A stretch of 9,411 nucleotides of DNA, from the NCBI GenBank assembly GCA_946539475.1, contig CAMNHM010000102.1, positions 1 through 9,411 on the forward strand, read 5' to 3'. Made by a program: the position numbers and the translations under genes. This stretch comes from an uncultured Prevotellaceae bacterium. Lineage in GTDB: Bacteria; Bacteroidota; Bacteroidia; Bacteroidales; Bacteroidaceae. Below, in pieces: positions 1-5,729 of the stretch (its first letter is position 1; each line of letters starts with the position of its first letter). The notes beneath the pieces were generated by a model, which had not been told where the DNA came from, did not search any database, and saw only the letters and a program-made list of their open reading frames with translations.

Positions 1-64
1 TTTCCTTTGTCTGCTCATCAGACAAAACGGGAGTCAAAATGAAAACGGTTTCGTACTTATTCAT
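1..64 (-). CDS. rpsF: 30S ribosomal protein S6, N-terminal fragment
   Basis: Only the first 21 codons are inside the window; the gene runs off the left edge. Read on the minus strand from the ATG at 62-64 it gives MNKYETVFILTPVLSDEQTK, which matches the highly conserved S6 N-terminus (first beta strand, YETVFIL-P). S6 binds the central domain of 16S rRNA with S18 in the small-subunit platform. In Bacteroidales rpsF is normally followed by rpsR and rplI, so those probably lie beyond the edge. A near-perfect Bacteroidetes promoter about 50 nt upstream supports this start. The identity rests on this short segment only, but the match is distinctive. Confidence 0.88.
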   Translation of the reverse strand, partial: MNKYETVFILTPVLSDEQTKE

Positions 65-110
65 ACGTCTTTTAATTGTTTATAAATGTTATTTTTGCAA
101 AATGCGGCTG

Positions 111-141
111 CAAAGGTACTACTTTTTTGCGAGATAGCAAA
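111..141 (-). promoter_or_regulatory. Promoter of rpsF (Bacteroidetes type)
   Basis: On the minus strand the -7 box TACCTTTG is at 118-111 and a -33 TTTG is at 141-138, separated by 19 nt. This fits the TTTG-N19-21-TAnnTTTG consensus of the primary Bacteroidetes sigma factor. The predicted start near 104 gives a leader of about 40 nt. The site overlaps the divergent plus-strand promoter. Confidence 0.8.
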
Positions 142-159
142 ATCTTTTTCGTAATTTTG
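126..159 (+). promoter_or_regulatory. Promoter of the 59-aa membrane protein / flavin reductase unit
   Basis: The -7 box TAATTTTG at 152-159 matches TAnnTTTG. A TTTG at 126-129 can serve as the -33 box, although the 22-nt spacer is slightly long. Predicted transcription would begin near 166, leaving a leader of about 17 nt before the ATG at 183. It is interleaved with the rpsF promoter on the other strand. Confidence 0.65.
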
Positions 160-182
160 CACCCAGAATTAGCGTATTTTAT

Positions 183-362
183 ATGAAAAGGATCAAAAAA
201 AGCCTCGGGCTGGCCCTCATGGCGCTGGGAACGGTGCTCCTCGTGGTGCTCCACGTCTTCCGTCTGACGTTCGTCAACGCCCTGCTCCTTACGCCGTTGG
301 CGCTCGTCTTCCTAGGCCTCGTCCTTTACGTCTGGGCACTCAAGCAGGAGAGCAAATACTGA
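183..362 (+). CDS. Small two-helix membrane protein, 59 aa
   Basis: Function not recognised. The protein starts MKRIKKSLGLALMALGTVLL, with a basic N-terminus followed by a hydrophobic segment at about residues 7-26, a short polar turn (HVFRLTF), a second hydrophobic segment at about 31-52, and a polar end (KQESKY). This predicts a double-spanning inner-membrane protein. The start follows a good promoter, and the reading frame is open from that promoter to the TGA at 360-362. GC content and codon use resemble the neighbouring genes. The flavin-reductase gene begins 33 nt downstream on the same strand, so the two are probably co-transcribed. The length and composition make a chance ORF unlikely, but nothing in the sequence shows what it does. 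Confidence 0.7.
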   Translation: MKRIKKSLGLALMALGTVLLVVLHVFRLTFVNALLLTPLALVFLGLVLYVWALKQESKY

Positions 363-395
363 ATTGACATAAAGCGAAACTAACACCGTATCGAC

Positions 396-986
396 ATGAA
401 GAAAACTATCACCAGCGCACTTTGCGCCCTCATCATGCTGTTCGCAGCACCCAATGTCTCCACAGCACAAGAAGAACACGGGCTGAAGAAGTTCGACGTA
501 CGTCGCGACTTCACCGAGAATGGATTCCAGTGGTTTCACGATGCCGAGCTGCTCGCAGCCGGCGACAGCATCAAGAGCAACGCCATGACCATCGGATGGG
601 GCTCGATAGGCATCCTCTGGGGGCGTACTGCCCTCACCGTCTACGTCGCTGAGAAACGCTACACCAAGGAATTCATGGATCGCGCGCAATACTTCACCGT
701 CATGGCCTTCGACGTCGACCACAGCCAGGTGCTTCGCTATATGGGCACGAAGAGCGGGCGCGACGGCGACAAGGCTCAGGCGCTAGGTCTCCACACTGCC
801 TATACCGCCAACGGCACCCCCTACTACACCGAGGCGACGCTTGTCATCGAGTGTCGCACGATGTACGTCGCCCCCTTCGATCCCCAGGGCTTCCGCAGCG
901 ACGTTCCCAAGAACATGTATCAGAACTTCCCTGCCGGCATCCACACGATGTACGTAGGCGAGGTGGTCAACGCCTGGAAGAAGTAG
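396..986 (+). CDS. Exported flavin reductase-like protein (FMN-binding split barrel)
   Basis: The 196-residue product begins with a Sec signal peptide: basic MKKT, a hydrophobic core at about 6-18, and a likely signal peptidase I site after STA (residues 22-24). The mature part resembles the flavin reductase-like (DIM6/NTAB) fold. The stretch SNAMTIGWGSIGILWGR (residues 61-77) corresponds to the conserved 'N-MTigWgs-g--w-kP' flavin-contact region, and FTVMAF (100-105) to the 'FtvniL' strand. Members bind FMN and usually reduce flavin or accept reduced flavin, but most are cytoplasmic; an exported one is less usual. It may act in the periplasm on a bound flavin. No other redox domain is present. 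The gene follows the 59-aa membrane protein by 33 nt and ends 13 nt before the convergent dipeptidase. Family assignment is fairly secure; the reaction is not shown. Confidence 0.82.
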   Translation: MKKTITSALCALIMLFAAPNVSTAQEEHGLKKFDVRRDFTENGFQWFHDAELLAAGDSIKSNAMTIGWGSIGILWGRTALTVYVAEKRYTKEFMDRAQYFTVMAFDVDHSQVLRYMGTKSGRDGDKAQALGLHTAYTANGTPYYTEATLVIECRTMYVAPFDPQGFRSDVPKNMYQNFPAGIHTMYVGEVVNAWKK

Positions 987-999
987 GCCTGCCGGCTCA

Positions 1000-1788
1000 C
1001 TACTGCTGCAGCTGGCGCACAGGGAAGGTGAAGTAGGTGTCGGGGAAAGGCTCCTCACGCAACGTGAAGTGCCACCACTCGCTGTCAAGCGGCTTGAAGC
1101 CGTGACGCAGCATTGCCTGGCGCAGCACCATACGATGTGCGAACTGCTCGGGCGTGATGCTCAGTCCACGGGGACTCTTATGGTTGTCGCCCGTATATTC
1201 GCCCGTCTCAGGATTACCACAGAAGTCGGGATGACTCTCGGGGCCGAACCAGTCGAAGGTGCCTCCCATGTCGAGCTCTTTCTCACTAGCCATGTCGAAG
1301 AGCGTCAGGTCGACGGTGGAACCACGTGTATGCCCGCTCTTCGCCATGATATAGTCCTGGTCGAAGAGCACGCTCTTGTCGAGGTCGGGGTAGAAATAGG
1401 CCTTCATCAGCGTGTCGGGGATGTCGGCAGCCCAGCGTACGAAGTGGTCGACACCTTTCTGCGGACGGTAGGCATCGTAGATCTTCAGCCGGTAGCCCTG
1501 TGCCTTCACATCGTCGCTGACGGCACGCAGGCTGTCAGCAGCACGGCGCGTGAGGAGGGCCGTTGGCTCGAGATAGCCGTCGATGCGACAGCCCACGAAA
1601 TTATAGGTGCCAAAATAGCGGATCTCGAGGATGGCGTCGGGGACGGCATCGGTGAGGGTAACGAACTGCGAGCTGTCGTCGGTGGGACTGACGGCTGCCG
1701 GCTCTTCATCGTCGTTGCAGCAGACTACGAGAACGATGCCTAGGACAAAAAAGAGGGCAAGGACGGCCCAAATGAGTCTTTTGCTCAT
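1000..1788 (-). CDS. VanX/DdpX-type D-alanyl-D-alanine dipeptidase, membrane-anchored
   Basis: A peptidase of family M15D, zinc-dependent, which cleaves free D-Ala-D-Ala. Residues below count from the ATG at 1786-1788 (262 aa); a TTG nine bases upstream would add MQS and is less likely. Visible family motifs are DAYRP (arginine 108, as in VanX), SGHTRGSTVDLTL (zinc ligands H153 and D160), and EWWHF (catalytic E237 and zinc ligand H240). All key residues are present, so it should be active. The N-terminus is a signal segment ending in LVVCC followed by NDDEE. It may be a lipoprotein, but V or C rather than G/A/S before the cysteine makes the lipobox weak. Location outside the cytoplasm argues for cell-wall dipeptide turnover or recycling rather than vancomycin resistance; no vanH, vanA or vanRS neighbours are seen. 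It has its own promoter upstream. Confidence 0.9.
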   Translation of the reverse strand: MSKRLIWAVLALFFVLGIVLVVCCNDDEEPAAVSPTDDSSQFVTLTDAVPDAILEIRYFGTYNFVGCRIDGYLEPTALLTRRAADSLRAVSDDVKAQGYRLKIYDAYRPQKGVDHFVRWAADIPDTLMKAYFYPDLDKSVLFDQDYIMAKSGHTRGSTVDLTLFDMASEKELDMGGTFDWFGPESHPDFCGNPETGEYTGDNHKSPRGLSITPEQFAHRMVLRQAMLRHGFKPLDSEWWHFTLREEPFPDTYFTFPVRQLQQ

Positions 1789-1834
1789 ACTTTGCAATAC
1801 GCTTTAATCGTTGTCATTTTTTTATTTCGGTTTG

Positions 1835-1842
1835 CAAAGATA
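1835..1842 (-). promoter_or_regulatory. -7 box of the D-Ala-D-Ala dipeptidase promoter
   Basis: The minus-strand sequence TATCTTTG matches TAnnTTTG and lies 46 nt upstream of the ATG at 1788, predicting a leader of about 40 nt. No good TTTG -33 box is found at the right spacing, so the promoter may be weak or need an activator. Confidence 0.5.
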
Positions 1843-1945
1843 CAACTTTTGCGGGAAACTACGACGCTATTTCGATTTTTTTTGCTGACTTTGGCTCTGC
1901 CGAAGTTACTGCACTCGGAAATGAAAAGAAAAACACGGTTTTCCT

Positions 1946-1976
1946 TTTGCATTTCGCTCGTTTTTTCGTAACTTTG
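1946..1976 (+). promoter_or_regulatory. Promoter of the prfA-pyrF-pgi run
   Basis: The -33 TTTG at 1946-1949 and -7 TAACTTTG at 1969-1976 are separated by exactly 19 nt, a textbook Bacteroidetes promoter. The predicted start near 1983 gives a leader of only about 20 nt before prfA. No other plus-strand match was noticed before pgi or the HAD gene, so this may serve the whole run. Confidence 0.8.
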
Positions 1977-2002
1977 CAACCAAATTAGTAAAACAGACAA
2001 GA

Positions 2003-3118
2003 ATGGCAGAAACAACAAACAGCATTTTAGAGAAGCTTGACGGTCTGGAGAGCCGTTTCGAGGAGGTGTCGACGCTCATCACCGACCCCGCCGTCATCGG
2101 CGACCAGCAGCGCTTCGTCAAGTTGACAAAGGAATACAAGGACCTCTCCGACATCATGGATGCGCGCAAGCGTTACATCGCCTGCCTGAACGGTATCAAG
2201 GAAGCAAAGGACATCCTCGCCAACGAGGACGACCCCGAGATGAAGGAGATGGCACGCGAAGAGCTGGCTCAGAACGAGGCGCTGCAGCCACAGCTGGAGG
2301 AGGAGATCAAGATTGCCCTTATTCCCAAGGACCCGGAGGACGCCAAGAACGTGCAGATGGAGATCCGCGCCGGCACAGGTGGCGACGAGGCCTGCCTCTT
2401 CGCCGGCGACCTGTTCAAGATGTACAAGTCGTTCTGCGAGTCGAAGGGCTGGCAGCTGTCGGTCACCGACGTCAGCGAGGGTGCTGTCGGCGGCTACAAG
2501 GAGATCGACTTCGCCGTCTCGGGTGCTGATGTCTATGGCACACTGAAATACGAGTCGGGCGTGCACCGCGTACAGCGCGTGCCTGCCACCGAGACGCAAG
2601 GCCGCATGCACACCTCAGCAGCCACCGTCGCCGTGCTGCCCGAGGCCGACAAGTTCGAGGTGCACATCAACGAGGGTGAGATCAAGTGGGACACCTTCCG
2701 CAGCAGCGGTGCCGGTGGACAGAACGTGAACAAGGTGGAGTCGGGCGTCCGCCTGCGCTACATGTGGAAGAACCCTAACACGGGCGAGACAGAGGAGATA
2801 CTCATCGAGTGCACAGAGACGCGCGACCAGCCCAAGAACAAGGAGCGTGCCCTCTCGCGCCTGTACACTTTTATATACGACAAGGAGCACCAGAAATACA
2901 TGGACGACATCGCCTCGCGCCGAAAGACGCTCGTCTCTACAGGCGACCGCAGCGCGAAGATCCGCACCTACAACTTCCCCCAGGGACGAGTGACCGATCA
3001 CCGCATCGGCTATACCACCCACGACCTGCAGGGGTTCCTCTCAGGCGACATTCAGCCAATGATCGATGCCCTGACCGTTGCTGAGAATGCCGAACGGATG
3101 AAGGAAACCGAGCTATAG
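2003..3118 (+). CDS. prfA: Peptide chain release factor 1
   Basis: RF1 recognises UAA and UAG stop codons and triggers release of the finished protein on the ribosome. The 371-residue product is of normal length. The N-terminal coiled region (about 5-110) is followed by the codon-reading domain with the PAT tripeptide at residues 194-196. That motif separates RF1 from RF2, which has SPF. The catalytic GGQ is at 238-240 in the context SSGAGGQNVNKVESGVRL; its glutamine is the usual target of PrmC methylation. A C-terminal helical part follows, ending at TAG (3116-3118). No programmed frameshift is present, as expected for RF1. The start lies about 20 nt after the predicted transcription start. 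Close linkage to pyrF is common in Bacteroidales. Confidence 0.98.
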   Translation: MAETTNSILEKLDGLESRFEEVSTLITDPAVIGDQQRFVKLTKEYKDLSDIMDARKRYIACLNGIKEAKDILANEDDPEMKEMAREELAQNEALQPQLEEEIKIALIPKDPEDAKNVQMEIRAGTGGDEACLFAGDLFKMYKSFCESKGWQLSVTDVSEGAVGGYKEIDFAVSGADVYGTLKYESGVHRVQRVPATETQGRMHTSAATVAVLPEADKFEVHINEGEIKWDTFRSSGAGGQNVNKVESGVRLRYMWKNPNTGETEEILIECTETRDQPKNKERALSRLYTFIYDKEHQKYMDDIASRRKTLVSTGDRSAKIRTYNFPQGRVTDHRIGYTTHDLQGFLSGDIQPMIDALTVAENAERMKETEL

Positions 3119-3135
3119 ACACGAAAGGTACTAGT

Positions 3136-3318
3136 ATGAAAAAGAAAGAAATCATTACCATCATTGGAGCAATAGTCATATCTCTCATCATCGACCTGAT
3201 GCTTGGCTGGTGGTCATTCGTCCCCAACCGTATAATGCGTGCCCTTTGCTCAGTAGCATCTTTTTTGCTGGCACTATGGTTATGCGAATACATTTACAAC
3301 AAAATCAGTAGGAAATGA
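3136..3318 (+). CDS. Small two-helix membrane protein, 60 aa, overlapping pyrF
   Basis: Function not recognised. The product begins [20 protein letters not shown], a basic start and a first membrane helix at about 6-25. After the short loop WWSFVPNR, a second helix spans about 33-53, and the protein ends in KISRK. The positive ends suggest both termini are in the cytoplasm. It starts 17 nt after the prfA stop, and its TGA (3316-3318) overlaps the pyrF ATG (3315-3317) as ATGA, so translation of pyrF is probably coupled to it. That overlap is strong support that it is translated. Its base composition is clearly more AT-rich than prfA and pyrF on either side, with many ATA and ATT codons, which could mean a later insertion into the prfA-pyrF pair or simply a membrane-protein bias. 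Confidence 0.75.
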   Translation: MKKKEIITIIGAIVISLIIDLMLGWWSFVPNRIMRALCSVASFLLALWLCEYIYNKISRK

Positions 3319-4145
3319 ACAGACAACAACTGATAGAGCAGATACGACAGAAGCGAAGCTTCCTCTGCGTGGGTCTCGACACCGACCCGAAGAAGATGCC
3401 ACAATGCATCTTCGACCTACACGACCCCGTGTTCGAATTCAACAAGGCCATCATCGACGCCACAGCACCCTACTGCGTGGCCTACAAGCCCAACCTGGCC
3501 TTCTACGAGGCCTATGGCCTGAAAGGCATGGAGTCGTTCGTGAAGACCGTCAACTACCTGAAGGAGCACCATCCCCATCACCTCATCATCGCCGATGCCA
3601 AGCGTGGCGACATTGGCAACACCTCGAAGATGTATGCCCGCACGTTCTTCGAGGAGTACGACGTCGATGCCCTGACCGTTGCGCCCTACATGGGAAAGGA
3701 CTCCGTGACGCCTTTCCTCGAGTACGAGGGCAAGTGGGTAGTGCTGCTCGCGCTGACGTCGAACAAGGGCTCGCAGGACTTCCAGATGACGACCTCGATG
3801 GCGCCCGAACCCGAACATCTCTTTGAGAAGGTGATACGCGTCAGCCAGCAATGGGGCACGGAGGAGAACATGATGTACGTCGTTGGAGCGACGCAAGGCC
3901 GGCTCTTCGAGGACGTGCGGCGTGCGGCTCCCCGCCATTTCCTGCTCGTCCCCGGCGTCGGTGCCCAGGGTGGCAGCCTGGAGGAGGTATGCCGCTACGG
4001 CATGAACGACGACTGCGGGCTGCTGGTCAACTCCTCGCGTGCCATCATCTATGCCTCGCAGGACGACCACTTCGCTGAGATTGCCGGCAACAAGGCGCGC
4101 GAGCTTCAGCAGCAGATGGCCGTCCTCCTCAAAGGGAGGCTATGA
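3315..4145 (+). CDS. pyrF: Orotidine 5'-phosphate decarboxylase, subfamily 2
   Basis: PyrF converts OMP to UMP, the last step of de novo pyrimidine synthesis, in the cytoplasm. The 276-residue product has the length of the type-2 subfamily; the type-1 enzyme is about 235. The catalytic motif [11 protein letters not shown] is at residues 94-104, holding the charged D94-K96-D99 network. [14 protein letters not shown] (17-30) is the conserved N-terminal substrate-binding strand, [11 protein letters not shown] (55-65) the second strand, and [11 protein letters not shown] the phosphate-gripping region near the C-terminus. The start is fixed by the ATGA overlap with the upstream small gene and by the fit to family N-termini. 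It ends at TGA 4143-4145, shortly before an octamer repeat array. No regulatory leader of the PyrR type is seen. Confidence 0.97.
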   Translation: MNRQQLIEQIRQKRSFLCVGLDTDPKKMPQCIFDLHDPVFEFNKAIIDATAPYCVAYKPNLAFYEAYGLKGMESFVKTVNYLKEHHPHHLIIADAKRGDIGNTSKMYARTFFEEYDVDALTVAPYMGKDSVTPFLEYEGKWVVLLALTSNKGSQDFQMTTSMAPEPEHLFEKVIRVSQQWGTEENMMYVVGATQGRLFEDVRRAAPRHFLLVPGVGAQGGSLEEVCRYGMNDDCGLLVNSSRAIIYASQDDHFAEIAGNKARELQQQMAVLLKGRL

Positions 4146-4159
4146 GCGAAAAAACGAGC

Positions 4160-4252
4160 GCCCGAGGCCCCGAGCCGCCGAGACCCCGAGGCCCCGAGAC
4201 CTCGTGATCCCGAGGCCCCGAGGCCCCGAAACCCCGAAACCCCGATAACCCC
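4160..4252 (+). repeat. Octamer tandem repeat CCCCGANN, 11 units; G-quadruplex candidate on the minus strand
   Basis: From 4160 to 4247 the sequence reads as eleven consecutive 8-bp units with no register break. The core CCCCGA is kept in most units and the last two bases vary (GG, GC, GA, AA, TA). The unit at 4200-4207 (CCTCGTGA) is the most diverged. A further CCCC follows at 4249-4252. On the minus strand this gives runs of three to four G spaced by about four bases over 4209-4252, for example GGGGTTTCGGGGTTTCGGGG, which fits a canonical G-quadruplex pattern. It fills most of the gap between pyrF and pgi. An ORF running through it is an extension of a frame-shifted shadow of pyrF and is not credible. 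Confidence 0.9.
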
Positions 4253-4276
4253 AAAAATTGCAATAAAGAAACAACA

Positions 4277-5626
4277 ATGAAGAACATCACTCTTGACATC
4301 ACCAAGGCTGCCTGCTTCCTAAAGCCAGGCACCGTAGAGGCTTTCGAGCCCCAAGTAAAAGCCGCACAGGAGTCGCTTGAGAACGGCACCTGCCCCGGCA
4401 ACGACTTTCTGGGCTGGCTGCACCTGCCCACAGCCATCACCCCGGCGTTCATCGACGAGATTATTGCCACGGCACAGGTGCTGCGCGACAACTGCGAGGC
4501 CATCGTCGTAGCTGGCATCGGAGGCAGCTACCTGGGCGCCAAAGCTGTCATCGAGGCGCTGAGCAACAGCTTCGGATGGCTGCAAAACCCCAAGCCCATC
4601 ATCCTCTTTGCAGGCAACAACATCGGCGAGGACTACCTCTTCGAGCTGACGGAGTACCTGAAGGGTAAGAAGTTCGGCGTGATCAACATCTCGAAGAGCG
4701 GCACGACTACCGAGACCGCCCTCACCTTCCGCCTGCTGAAGAAGCAGTGCGAAGCCCAGCGAGGCAAGGAAGAGGCAAAGAAGGTCATCGTGGCCGTCAC
4801 TGACGCCAAGCGCGGCGCTGCCCGCACCTGTGCCGACAAGGAGGGCTACAAGTCGTTCGTCATCCCCGACAATGTCGGCGGACGCTTCTCGGTGCTCACG
4901 CCCGTGGGCCTGCTGCCCATCGCCTGCGCCGGCTTCGACATCAAGGCCCTCGTCGAGGGAGCACAGCAGATGGAGAAGTGCTGCGGCAAGGACGTGCCCT
5001 TCAACGAGAATCTCGCCGCCCAGTATGCCGCCGTGCGCAACGGCCTCTACCAGGCAGGCAAGAAAATCGAGATCATGGTGAACTACCAGCCCAAGCTGCA
5101 CTTCATGAGCGAGTGGTGGAAGCAGCTCTACGGCGAGTCGGAGGGCAAGGACAAGAAGGGCATCTTCCCCGCCAGCGTCGACTTCACCACCGACCTTCAC
5201 TCCATGGGACAGTGGATTCAGGACGGCGAGCGCACCATCTTCGAGACCGTCATCAGCGTCGAGGAGCCAGAGCAGAGGCTGCTCTTCCCGGAGGACGAGG
5301 AGAATCTCGACGGGCTGAACTTCCTGGCTGGCAAGCGTGTCGACGAGGTGAACAAGATGGCTGAGCTGGGAACACGTCTGGCTCACGTCGACGGCGGAGT
5401 GCCCAACATCCGCATCTCAGTGCCCCGTCTGAACGAGTACTACATCGGACAGCTCATCTACTTCTTCGAGATCGGCTGTGGCATCAGCGGCAACGTGCTG
5501 GGTGTGAACCCCTTCAACCAGCCCGGCGTCGAGGCCTACAAGAAGAACATGTTCGCCCTGCTCGACAAGCCTGGCTATGAGGCTGAGTCGAAGGCCATCA
5601 AGGAGCGGATTGAAAGTGAAAAGTGA
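4277..5626 (+). CDS. pgi: Glucose-6-phosphate isomerase
   Basis: Pgi interconverts glucose 6-phosphate and fructose 6-phosphate in glycolysis and gluconeogenesis, in the cytoplasm. The 449-residue length matches the short Bacillus-type enzyme; the E. coli type is about 550. PGI signature 1 is [12 protein letters not shown] at 198-209 and signature 2 is [18 protein letters not shown] ending at 423. Catalytic residues by family analogy are a glutamate in the GESEG segment (E287 or E289), H308 in TDLHSMGQW, and K422 or K423. SKSGTTTET is the phosphate-binding loop of the SIS domain. No clear promoter was found in the gap before it, so it probably reads through from the prfA promoter. Its last codons and stop lie in a heptamer repeat, so the C-terminus (ESEK) may vary between strains. 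Confidence 0.98.
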   Translation: MKNITLDITKAACFLKPGTVEAFEPQVKAAQESLENGTCPGNDFLGWLHLPTAITPAFIDEIIATAQVLRDNCEAIVVAGIGGSYLGAKAVIEALSNSFGWLQNPKPIILFAGNNIGEDYLFELTEYLKGKKFGVINISKSGTTTETALTFRLLKKQCEAQRGKEEAKKVIVAVTDAKRGAARTCADKEGYKSFVIPDNVGGRFSVLTPVGLLPIACAGFDIKALVEGAQQMEKCCGKDVPFNENLAAQYAAVRNGLYQAGKKIEIMVNYQPKLHFMSEWWKQLYGESEGKDKKGIFPASVDFTTDLHSMGQWIQDGERTIFETVISVEEPEQRLLFPEDEENLDGLNFLAGKRVDEVNKMAELGTRLAHVDGGVPNIRISVPRLNEYYIGQLIYFFEIGCGISGNVLGVNPFNQPGVEAYKKNMFALLDKPGYEAESKAIKERIESEK

Positions 5627-5642
5627 AGAGTGAAGAGTGAAG
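5615..5642 (+). repeat. Heptamer tandem repeat AGTGAAG, 4 units, covering the pgi stop codon
   Basis: Four back-to-back 7-bp units (AGTGAAA then three AGTGAAG) run from inside pgi into the gap. The pgi TGA at 5624-5626 comes from the second unit. In the rotated form GTGAAGA the unit fits the consensus RTGAANN shared with the arrays at 5709 and 9270. The following stretch to 5708 holds a short repeated TTGCTACCG and a GC-rich palindrome GCTCGAGC but no recognised terminator. Confidence 0.8.
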
Positions 5643-5708
5643 CGCTCGAGCTTGCTCGCTTGCTACCGAAGGGACGCAAGAATTTGCTACCGCACTCTCC
5701 TATTCATC

Positions 5709-5729
5709 ATGAATTATGAATTATGATTT
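5709..5729 (+). repeat. Heptamer repeat ATGAATT, 3 units, supplying the HAD start codon
   Basis: Units ATGAATT, ATGAATT and ATGATTT start at 5709, 5716 and 5723. Each carries an ATG, and because the period is 7 the three ATGs fall in three different frames. Only 5716 opens the HAD frame. The ATG at 5709 gives MNYEL and stops; the ATG at 5723 stops after two codons. Confidence 0.75.

Noticed and set aside
963..1020. Search for a shared terminator between the convergent flavin reductase and dipeptidase genes
   Set aside because: Only weak, imperfect pairings around the stop codons and no T-run; not reported as a feature.
1069..1743. A 224-codon plus-strand frame opposite the dipeptidase
   Set aside because: The minus strand has all M15D catalytic motifs; the plus frame has none and no promoter.
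1888..1906. Inverted repeat ACTTTGG-CTCTG-CCGAAGT between the dipeptidase and prfA promoters
   Set aside because: The stem is seven pairs with one wobble and has no T-run after it on either strand, so it is not a terminator. It might be an operator, but nothing supports that beyond the symmetry.
4039..4248. A plus-strand frame running through the octamer repeat, rich in Pro-Arg
   Set aside because: It begins inside pyrF in another frame and owes its length to repeats; low-complexity product with no independent start signal.
4319..5386. A 355-codon minus-strand open frame opposite pgi
   Set aside because: Pgi signatures fix the plus strand as coding. The antisense product is Leu/Glu/Val-rich with no motif.
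5641..5708. GC-rich palindrome and repeated TTGCTACCG after pgi, considered as a terminator or attachment site
   Set aside because: The only stem has a two-base loop and no T-run follows; the 9-bp repeat is too short and isolated to call an attachment site.
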